A program made the position numbers and the translations under genes. This document shows, in pieces, positions 1-6,780 of a DNA stretch of 15,741 nucleotides. Location: positions 1-15,741 of the forward strand of contig PWLK01000033.1 in the NCBI GenBank assembly GCA_003560545.1. The letters are read 5' to 3'. This DNA comes from Candidatus Woesearchaeota archaeon (GTDB taxonomy: Archaea; Nanobdellota; Nanobdellia; Woesearchaeales; 21-14-0-10-32-9). Each line of letters begins with the position of its first letter. Position 1 is the first letter of the stretch. Under the pieces are notes generated by a model. That model did no database searches, had not been told where the DNA came from, and saw nothing but the letters and a program-made list of their open reading frames with translations.

Positions 1-869
1 GTTTCGCTGAACAACGGGTCTTCAGGTGTCAGAGTAAAAGTATATGTTTCTCCTGGCGTGATATCCCTGACGCGTTCCCAGTAGCCAAAGCATTCCCTGG
101 TTGTGAAGTTGTAGTCTTTGCACATGAACAAAGTGTTTCCTTGTGCTACGGATGTTACCGTGGCTTCGTCGAAGTCAGCTGTTGTTGGGTCTATCGCGTA
201 GCTTTTAACAGAGTCCATGCCGTAGACTTGCAGAGGGGTGTCTATGTCTTCTATTCCGAGGCGGGGAGGTGTTTGATCTCTTAACCCGCGGAACCTTATG
301 CTGTTTACGGCGTTTATCGGGTTTTTCAGTATTAGCTCGGGTCCTCTATGGCTTCTTATTAAGTCTAATTGCTGTGGTCGCTTTACGCCTTGGTAGTTTT
401 CAAGTATTAATCCTCCTGGGTTAGCCATTCCTGGAATAGAGGTTTCGGTTTCTTGTTGAGATGTTATTTCAGGGAATTCTTGTGTTTCCGTTGGTTCTTT
501 TGTTTCTTCTTTTACGTTTATGGTTTTCTCTGATATTACGTTGTTGGTGGCTTTGTGGATTAACTGTATTGTATATGTGCCTTCTTCGGGGAAGCTGAAT
601 TCCACGGGGAATTCAGGTATTCCTATGTAGTTAAAAGAGGTTTCAAGGGTTTTTATGGTTATGGTAAGTTTTTCTTTTACTTCATCTTCTATTTCTTCTG
701 GTTCTATGCTTATGGATATTGTTTCTTCAGCGGAATAATTGTATTTGCCGGTTACTATTTTTAGTTCGCTGAATTCTTCTTCTGCAACTGCATGGGTTAG
801 TATTAGGGGTATGGCTATCGCTATTAGTATTGCTGTTACTGCTAATTGTAACCACCCTCCGCGTTCCAT
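1..869 (-). CDS. Secreted or membrane-attached surface protein, 3' end beyond the window edge
   Basis: Reading leftward from an ATG at 869, the frame stays open for 289 codons to the edge, so the C-terminus is missing. The start MERGGWLQLAVTAILIAIAI followed by a hydrophobic stretch and an Ala-rich region is a signal peptide or membrane anchor (about residues 8-28). Residues 30-125 look like a beta-sandwich domain that follows an NYSAEETISISI-type strand pattern and ends in a VxEKTINVKE strand. A Glu/Thr/Gln-rich linker follows (about 120-150). Near the edge there is a beta-rich module with CKDYNFTTRECFGYW and then DITPGETYTFTLTPEDP. I recall this module as recurring in very large DPANN surface proteins, where it has no known biochemical role. 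The gene lies 4 bases after the coiled-coil gene and is the last visible member of the cluster. It is probably an extracellular partner of the ATPase complex; this is inferred from context only. Confidence 0.8.
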   Translation of the reverse strand, partial: MERGGWLQLAVTAILIAIAIPLILTHAVAEEEFSELKIVTGKYNYSAEETISISIEPEEIEDEVKEKLTITIKTLETSFNYIGIPEFPVEFSFPEEGTYTIQLIHKATNNVISEKTINVKEETKEPTETQEFPEITSQQETETSIPGMANPGGLILENYQGVKRPQQLDLIRSHRGPELILKNPINAVNSIRFRGLRDQTPPRLGIEDIDTPLQVYGMDSVKSYAIDPTTADFDEATVTSVAQGNTLFMCKDYNFTTRECFGYWERVRDITPGETYTFTLTPEDPLFSE

Positions 870-873
870 TTTT

Positions 874-2289
874 TTATGGCCTTAGTTTTTTTGATATCTT
901 TACGAGTTTCCTGTATCTTTTCACAAGGTATTTGTATATTTGTTTTCTTTCTTCGAATGGTATTTCCTGACTTGGCAGGTATTTGTCTTTTAGGACGTTG
1001 TAATACTTGATTGCTGTGTTCAGGTCTTCTTTTTCTATTGCTTCATCTAGTTGTTTCTCGAGTTCTTCTGTGGGGGGTTTTGATTCCAGGAATTCTTTTG
1101 CTTCTTCTGATACTGGCTCTGTCTGCTTTAACGCTGGTTGTTCTTGTGCCTGGGTTTGTTCTTGTGGTTGTTCCTCTGTTGTTTTTTCTTGTTGGGATTC
1201 TTGTTCTTCTTTCGGGGTTTCTTCTTGTTTTTCTTCTTCGGGGAGAGGTATTTCTTGTTCTTCTTTTTGTTCTGGTTGCTGAGGTGTTTCTTTTTCTTCT
1301 TCCGGGGTTTCTTCTTGTTCTTTTGGTTCTTCCTGTGCAGGGGTTTCTTCTGGTTCGGATTGTTTTTTTCCTAGTAGCTTCCAGGATTTCTTTGAGGTTT
1401 TGGCTGCTCCTGCTTTTTTGAGTGCTGAGTCTACTTTTTTCTTGGCTTCCGAGGTTAGGCGGTCTAGTTCTTTTCTGAATTCGTTTGCTGCGTCTTTGCT
1501 TCTTTCGTCCATTAGGTTTATTATTTTGGTTGTGTGTTTTTCGAATTCGTTGAATTTGCTTATTATCTTTGTTACTTCTTTTTTGTCTGCTTTGTCTTCT
1601 GCTTTTACTCTTAGCTTGTCTACGTCTCCTTGTATTTTCTGGAATGTTCTTTGGAGGTCTTTGGCTATGTCTCCGTATTTGTCGAATTGTGTGAATTTCT
1701 TTTCTACGTCTAAGAATATGCTTTCTACTTTGTTGCTGTGCCTTTCTATGTTTGATTCTATTTTTTTTATGTCTATTAGTTCTCCTTTGATTTCTTCGTT
1801 CATCTTTGCGACTTGTTCTACTCCTTTGTAGAAGTCCATTCTTTTTCTTATTCCTTTGATTTCGCTCATGAGGTCTTTCATGAGTGATTCGTTGCTTTCA
1901 AGGTTGGCTTTTAGTGATTCTATCTTGGAGTCTTGTTTTCTTACTTCTAGCATTAACTGGTCTGGTTTTACGCTTTCAACGAGGTCTATGGCTTTCGTGG
2001 CGCTTGCTTCTATATTTCCAACGGATTTGTTTGTGTCCATTACCATTCCGCGGATTTCTCCTATTTCTTCGCTTACCCTGCTGAACCTTTCGTTTACGGC
2101 TTGTCTTTGCTCGTTCAGGCCTTCGACTTGTGCTTTTAGCTTTGTTATTTCTATGCCTAGTTTTGAGTCTCCCATGTCGTCGTCTTTTTTGTTCTTGGCA
2201 GCTTCTTTTTCTTCTAGTTCGGCTTGTTGTGCTTCTATGTTTTGCTTTATTTGTTCTTCATCGCTGAGTTTCTTTTTGAATAAGCCCAT
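874..2289 (-). CDS. Long cytoplasmic coiled-coil protein with acidic/proline-rich linker and C-terminal helical domain
   Basis: About 471 residues with no signal peptide or membrane segment. Residues about 40-290 are almost continuous heptad-like helix (runs such as KLGIEITKLKAQVEGLNEQ), predicted to form an elongated coiled coil. Residues about 308-392 are low complexity, rich in Glu, Gln, Pro, Thr and Lys, a flexible tether. The last 65 residues form a helical hairpin domain (LDEAIEKEDLNTAIKYYNVL) that resembles the C-termini of the ATPase and the 1002-residue surface protein in the same cluster. The frame opens further upstream at a GTG (2301), but a GAAGGTG ribosome-binding site covers that GTG, so I take the ATG at 2289 with MGLFKKKLSDEEQ. 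It sits 23 bases after the 226-residue gene and 4 bases before the edge gene. Likely role: scaffold or adaptor of the membrane complex (inferred). Archaellum FlaC/D-type coiled-coil proteins are a remote alternative. Confidence 0.85.
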   Translation of the reverse strand: MGLFKKKLSDEEQIKQNIEAQQAELEEKEAAKNKKDDDMGDSKLGIEITKLKAQVEGLNEQRQAVNERFSRVSEEIGEIRGMVMDTNKSVGNIEASATKAIDLVESVKPDQLMLEVRKQDSKIESLKANLESNESLMKDLMSEIKGIRKRMDFYKGVEQVAKMNEEIKGELIDIKKIESNIERHSNKVESIFLDVEKKFTQFDKYGDIAKDLQRTFQKIQGDVDKLRVKAEDKADKKEVTKIISKFNEFEKHTTKIINLMDERSKDAANEFRKELDRLTSEAKKKVDSALKKAGAAKTSKKSWKLLGKKQSEPEETPAQEEPKEQEETPEEEKETPQQPEQKEEQEIPLPEEEKQEETPKEEQESQQEKTTEEQPQEQTQAQEQPALKQTEPVSEEAKEFLESKPPTEELEKQLDEAIEKEDLNTAIKYYNVLKDKYLPSQEIPFEERKQIYKYLVKRYRKLVKISKKLRP

Positions 2290-2300
2290 TTTTTTATTCA

Positions 2301-2307
2301 CACCTTC
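2301..2307 (-). promoter_or_regulatory. Ribosome-binding site deciding the start of the coiled-coil gene
   Basis: On the minus strand GAAGGTG lies 11 bases ahead of the ATG at 2289. It overlaps the possible GTG start at 2301, which makes the GTG unlikely. The spacing is somewhat long, so certainty is moderate. Confidence 0.5.
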
Positions 2308-2312
2308 TTTTT

Positions 2313-2993
2313 TTATTCGTCTTCTGTTTTTTGTTCCATGCCTGCCCCGCGGAGTACTTCTGATTTTAGGTCGGGTTCTTTGTGTGCGAACTCTTCCTGT
2401 ATTTCTTTTTCTACTTCTTCCATTAGTTTTTCGGCGGCGTGGTAGTCTGATTCGTTTCTTGATGCTTCGTAATAGGATATTTTTGGTGGTACGTTTCTTA
2501 TTAGCAAGGATGGTATTAGCATGTCTTTTCCTTGTCTTCTTCCATCACTTATTTTTTCTTTTAGTACTTCGAGTTTTTCGTTAAGCAAGCTTTTTTTCTC
2601 CTGGATTTTCTCAGGGGTTCCCGCTGTTGCTTTTGCTTTCATCAGGCTTGCTCTTTCTAGTAGCCTTTCTGCTTTTTCAGAGTCAACGGGTTTTATCTCT
2701 TGTTTTTCTTCGGTGTTTGTTGAAGGAGTTTTTTCTTTTTGTTTTTGTATTGCGTTCAGGATTTTTCCGGGTGTGTCCAGGTTCCTTATTATTTGTGCAA
2801 GGCTTTTTTCGTTGAACGCGTTTTCTATCCAGTTCGCGTAGTCATTTCTTTCTTTGTTTACGTGGTGTTCGAAGTTATCCATGTGTTTTCCTTCCAGGTT
2901 GAGGGTTAGTTCTTTTTCCAGGTCTTCAATGCTTTCCAGGGTGCTCCCGTTGTGGCATTTGAAGTATTGTTCTGGTTCTAGTTTTTCTTTCAT
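2313..2993 (-). CDS. Conserved hypothetical cytoplasmic protein sharing an HVNxxxND-type domain with the neighbouring ATPase
   Basis: 226 residues, no signal peptide or membrane segment. Residues about 8-85 form a small alpha-helical domain with the pattern F-x-x-x-N-G-x-x-L-x-S-[IL]-x-x-L, then F-x-x-H-V-N-x-x-x-N-D-Y-A-x-W, then a D/N-x-x-L-A motif. The ATPase encoded immediately upstream carries a recognisable second copy (its residues 1055-1130, with FEYHVKNDDFAKWF). It resembles the archaeal/bacterial DUF5752-like pattern, although I cannot confirm that family assignment. After a charged linker (about 85-105), residues 110-212 are helical, with a GRRQGKDMLIPSLLIRNVP-type segment that I have seen recurring in DPANN hypothetical proteins. 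One base separates its ATG from the ATPase stop codon, so translation is probably coupled. Function unknown; most likely an adaptor or regulator of the ATPase complex. Confidence 0.85.
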   Translation of the reverse strand: MKEKLEPEQYFKCHNGSTLESIEDLEKELTLNLEGKHMDNFEHHVNKERNDYANWIENAFNEKSLAQIIRNLDTPGKILNAIQKQKEKTPSTNTEEKQEIKPVDSEKAERLLERASLMKAKATAGTPEKIQEKKSLLNEKLEVLKEKISDGRRQGKDMLIPSLLIRNVPPKISYYEASRNESDYHAAEKLMEEVEKEIQEEFAHKEPDLKSEVLRGAGMEQKTEDE

Positions 2994-2994
2994 T

Positions 2995-5900
2995 TTATTT
3001 TCCTTGGAGTTCTTTCATCTTGTTGTAAAAGGATTTCATGTCTTCGAGCAACGCGGATTTCTCTTCAGGGGATGTGCTTGGGTTGTCTAAGTGGTTGTTT
3101 TTTAGTTCGGTGTATTTCTGGACTGCTGTCTTCAGGTCTTTTTTGTCGAGTGCAGCTTTGACTTCTGATTTTAGCTTTTCTACCGGGCTTTCATTGTTTT
3201 CTATTGGTGTAGGTTGTTCTTCTTTCGGGGTTTCTTTTTTCTCTTCAGGTTTTTCTTCTTGTTCTTTTGGTTCTTGTTTCCCTTCGGTTTTTTCTTCTTT
3301 GGATTCTTCTTTTTTCTCTTCTTCCTTCGAGGGTTCTTCTTTCTTCGGAGCAGGCTTTTTTTCTAATGGGGGAAGCTTTTCTCCTTTGCCTCTTTTATCG
3401 AGCAATTCCAATATTTTCTTCCTGTCAGATAATCCTTCTAAGTGGCCTGCGAGCTCTTCATCCCCTACTGCGTCTTTGAACCATTTTGCGAAGTCATCGT
3501 TCTTAACATGGTATTCGAAGTCTGAGTCTTTCATTGCTTCTACCTCTGAGTAAAGGCTGGTGGGGTTGACTACGAGCATGTCGTTGTGAAGCTTTAATAT
3601 CTTATCCGGAGGGACGTCTTTCTTGAACTTGGCGGCGGGGTCATCTGCTTTGGTTTCTTCTTTCTTTTCCTCGGATTTGTTCTCGGACTCGAATTTCTGG
3701 CGGCCTTCCTTGGCTTTCTCCATCTCAGCCTTGAGTTCTTCTTCGGAGACCATTCTTTTTTCGAGTTTCTTAGGCGTCTTGCCAAGCTTATCCCAAAACT
3801 TCTTAATCCTCGGGGTGAGGCCTTCAATGTATATTTTTACCATGTTAAAGTTACCTGCTTTTACTTTGTCCGAAGCAAGCTTTAGTTCAAGGCGAAGGTC
3901 GAAAACATCTTGCTTTAACTCTTCTAATTGGTCTAACTCGTAGCTCAGCTGGTCTATTTGCTCGTTGTACTCGTTGTACTGGTCTATTTCTTCATCGCTC
4001 AGCCTTGCAACGGAGTGCATGATGGGACGAAAGGTTACGAAGTAAGGACGGCCACGGTTATACGCGGAGTTCTGAAGCATCCCTGTACCAATGCTTGCCT
4101 TAACCAGAGACTGAAGAACGTCAGCGCCGTACTTGGTTTTAATCCTGTCAAGATCTCCTTCATCCCTCGTTCTCATCTGGATCTCAGTGTTAATGTTAGC
4201 TTTAATCTGCCCTACGAAGTCCGCCAATACCTGGGATATCAGCATTACACCTATACCCCACTTCCTGAATTCACGGCAAGCCCTCTCGATTTGGAGGAAT
4301 CCCTCACCGCTACCACCGAACTTAGGCAAAAGCCTGTGAACCTCGTCGTAAACCAAGCAAAGCCTTAATGGCTCTGACTCGTCAAAGTTCGCATGGAAAA
4401 CCTCGCGGACTGTGTTAGCAACAAATATGTCTATGTCTTTAGGGTCAAGCTTGTGAACGGTGAATATTTGTATTTCCCCTGGCTTCATATACTTTCGAAT
4501 ATCTATTAACTCGCGGGCGTTATTAATCTGCCTTATGTTACCTGTGAACGCTTTTGCATCCCCTGGCTTCATCCCGAAACTTGAATATAATCCGAGCAAG
4601 CCTTTATTGGTAAGCTTTCTAAGCATACCCGTCCACTGAGCCGTAGGGTCAAATACGATTACAGCAACGTCTTTCAACAACATTTCTTCGATTATGACTT
4701 GAGCGGAGAAACTCTTACCGCCACCCGTGCTTCCTGCAACAATGGTATGAGTCTTAAAGTTTTCAAGGTTCAGATAAGATTTTTTCTCTGTCTCTGCGAT
4801 CTTGCCAACAAAGATGCTTCTTGGGCCTGGCTTGGGTATCTCGGAGTACTCAACTTTCAAATGATATTTTTTCTTGGCTTCAATTCTTTTCTTTATCATA
4901 ATACCCGCGGTGACAAGGCCTGCTATTATTATGAAAGCAAGTATCGCGTGCCACACCCTTATACCTGCAAACAATATGTATTGGTAAAACGGGAGGGTTA
5001 CACGGAAAGCATGGCTGGTACTAGAAGTTAAGTCCATGTAATTAGCAGTAACCCTGATCACGTAATCACCAGGAGGTATGTCTGGTGGAAGATCAACAGT
5101 TCTTAGTATTGAAAGGCTTGTCCTTATGAAAACATTTGATGAATGAGTCCAAACAGTTTCAGTTCCCTCTATGTTCTGAATGGAGAAAAACAACTGAACT
5201 GGGTACTCCCTGTCAGAGAGAAGGTTTGTAAGGTCAGTCCTGAAAGTAAACCTTGACCCAGGGTAGATGTTCCGGTCAGGCATTGATACCCCGATGAGCA
5301 AGGCCTGAATAGGTATTCTCTCCCGGTCCAATACTTCAACTTGTACAGGGATAGTTTCTTCTATCGCGCCTGTCAGGTTAAGAGTTCCATTGTAAATACC
5401 AGGCGTCTGGTTCCCGAAGAAAGTAAGAGTAGCCCTGCCATCACCCCTTGGGCTTACCGTAATCCTATCCCTGTCCATGGAGGTAAGCAAAGTTACGTTA
5501 CCAGTTAATTCGAGGTCTACGTTCATAGTGGAATCCCTAAAGCTTTGTATGAACAAGAATTCCTGTGCGAACTCGCCTTGGCGTACTCTTTGGGTGATCC
5601 TGTTAAAAGGTATCCAGTAATCCTGCCCTTCAATTTCCATGGGACGCTCAATAACAGGATCTACTTCTCCCGGGCCAACATCAGGGCCTTCGTCAGGACC
5701 GAAGTCAGGGCCAACATCATCGTGCTCTGTCGGCGGCTCGAATATTTCAAGGATTATGTTGTGCTCGGTGACGTTGTTCTCAAAGATTGTGACGTTATTA
5801 ACGTATACTTCGTATCCTTCCCTTATAGCGAATATATTCCTCGTCCCGATATCCGTTGTGATAGAGTAATACCCTGTTGCGTCAGATACGTTTGAATGCC

Positions 5901-6780
5901 TTCCCACGGTTACAATGGTATCTTCAATAGGGTTGCCTCCTACGTCCGTAACAATACCTTCAACTATCCCGAATGTACCAGGCTCGTCTTCACCTATGGG
6001 GCATTCAACGTAAGGATCAAGGAATACGTAGTAATCAGTGGTCTGGTTGTTCGGGACGGGCAGCATCATCTGGTAGTTGTAGAAGCGGTCGTTAAAGCCT
6101 CGTACAAGTGTTTCTTCTATTACGCCGACCACAACGTAGTTGTTGTTTTCATCCTTGAGAAGACCTGCCCTGAAAGTCCCGTTAGCAGTACCATCCCCAA
6201 CGTAGGTGTGGACGGTTGGAACGTTGTTCACAGCGACAGGGCCAAACTGTATGTCCATGGTTTCCTTGAAAGTGTTAAACGCGGAATCATAATGCGTGTC
6301 ATCTATTCCTATGAAAGCATCTATTTCGGCGAGAGTTGCAGCTTCAAGCGTGGGTATTGCTACTTCGTGCTCTGGGACGGTGCTTGCAAATAACAGGGTT
6401 GTCGAATCACTTCTCAGGCATTCAAAGAACACGTTTGCTTCTGTCATACTGCCAGGTTCTATTTCGAATTCCCATGGCTGTGTCTGGCCTACCCCGAAAG
6501 CAGCCCCGTAGAAACCTGCCCAGTTATGCGCGGGCTTCCTGAATAATAACTCCATTTGGTATAGGAACCCTCCTCTTCCCTCGTGGTACGCGACGTACCC
6601 TGTGTATACGCCTACGGAGAGGATGCCTATGACTGCTAGTATTATTAGTATTACTTTAAGGGTGTGCCACGCTGCTTTCTTGTCCTTAACAGGCCTCCTG
6701 CTGCTTATAGCTTCCTCTATGGTTATGTCATTTCCTTTGAACAAGGATTTCAGTTTCCGCTTCTTTATTTTATCATCCAT
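2995..6780 (-). CDS. Membrane-embedded HerA/FtsK-type P-loop ATPase with large extracytoplasmic domain
   Basis: 1261 residues. A short basic N-terminus is followed by TM1 (about 40-64), an extracytoplasmic part (65-600), TM2 (602-630), the ATPase (650-925), a coiled coil (928-970) and two helical add-on domains. The outer part contains a WAGFYG motif (88-93), a carboxypeptidase-regulatory-like beta domain (272-346), a Gly-Pro-Asp spacer (354-375) and two Ig-like domains (about 395-485 and 490-597). The motor has Walker A GSTGGGKS (683-690), Walker B LCLVYDE (807-813) with adjacent Asp-Glu, a following LISQ strand end (847-850), and downstream Arg/Thr segments typical of HerA/DUF87 and VirD4-like hexameric pumps. 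The C-terminus carries an HVKNDDFAKWF domain (1055-1130), a Lys/Glu/Pro linker, and a helical hairpin (1195-1261). Known relatives move DNA or protein through membranes; the substrate here is unknown. The gene starts inside the surface-protein gene (8-base overlap) with no clear ribosome-binding site, suggesting translational coupling. Confidence 0.9.
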   Translation of the reverse strand: MDDKIKKRKLKSLFKGNDITIEEAISSRRPVKDKKAAWHTLKVILIILAVIGILSVGVYTGYVAYHEGRGGFLYQMELLFRKPAHNWAGFYGAAFGVGQTQPWEFEIEPGSMTEANVFFECLRSDSTTLLFASTVPEHEVAIPTLEAATLAEIDAFIGIDDTHYDSAFNTFKETMDIQFGPVAVNNVPTVHTYVGDGTANGTFRAGLLKDENNNYVVVGVIEETLVRGFNDRFYNYQMMLPVPNNQTTDYYVFLDPYVECPIGEDEPGTFGIVEGIVTDVGGNPIEDTIVTVGRHSNVSDATGYYSITTDIGTRNIFAIREGYEVYVNNVTIFENNVTEHNIILEIFEPPTEHDDVGPDFGPDEGPDVGPGEVDPVIERPMEIEGQDYWIPFNRITQRVRQGEFAQEFLFIQSFRDSTMNVDLELTGNVTLLTSMDRDRITVSPRGDGRATLTFFGNQTPGIYNGTLNLTGAIEETIPVQVEVLDRERIPIQALLIGVSMPDRNIYPGSRFTFRTDLTNLLSDREYPVQLFFSIQNIEGTETVWTHSSNVFIRTSLSILRTVDLPPDIPPGDYVIRVTANYMDLTSSTSHAFRVTLPFYQYILFAGIRVWHAILAFIIIAGLVTAGIMIKKRIEAKKKYHLKVEYSEIPKPGPRSIFVGKIAETEKKSYLNLENFKTHTIVAGSTGGGKSFSAQVIIEEMLLKDVAVIVFDPTAQWTGMLRKLTNKGLLGLYSSFGMKPGDAKAFTGNIRQINNARELIDIRKYMKPGEIQIFTVHKLDPKDIDIFVANTVREVFHANFDESEPLRLCLVYDEVHRLLPKFGGSGEGFLQIERACREFRKWGIGVMLISQVLADFVGQIKANINTEIQMRTRDEGDLDRIKTKYGADVLQSLVKASIGTGMLQNSAYNRGRPYFVTFRPIMHSVARLSDEEIDQYNEYNEQIDQLSYELDQLEELKQDVFDLRLELKLASDKVKAGNFNMVKIYIEGLTPRIKKFWDKLGKTPKKLEKRMVSEEELKAEMEKAKEGRQKFESENKSEEKKEETKADDPAAKFKKDVPPDKILKLHNDMLVVNPTSLYSEVEAMKDSDFEYHVKNDDFAKWFKDAVGDEELAGHLEGLSDRKKILELLDKRGKGEKLPPLEKKPAPKKEEPSKEEEKKEESKEEKTEGKQEPKEQEEKPEEKKETPKEEQPTPIENNESPVEKLKSEVKAALDKKDLKTAVQKYTELKNNHLDNPSTSPEEKSALLEDMKSFYNKMKELQGK

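Noticed and set aside
874..2289. Archaellum accessory protein FlaC/D for the coiled-coil gene
   Set aside because: No archaellin, FlaI, FlaJ or FlaH gene is in the window, and the C-terminal hairpin and tether are shared with this cluster and not with archaellum proteins I know.
1007..2584. Several long plus-strand reading frames rich in Leu, Phe, Ser and Cys
   Set aside because: They are antisense shadows of the Glu/Lys-rich coiled-coil and 226-residue genes; their composition is that of reversed GAA/AAA codons and they lack promoters and ribosome-binding sites.
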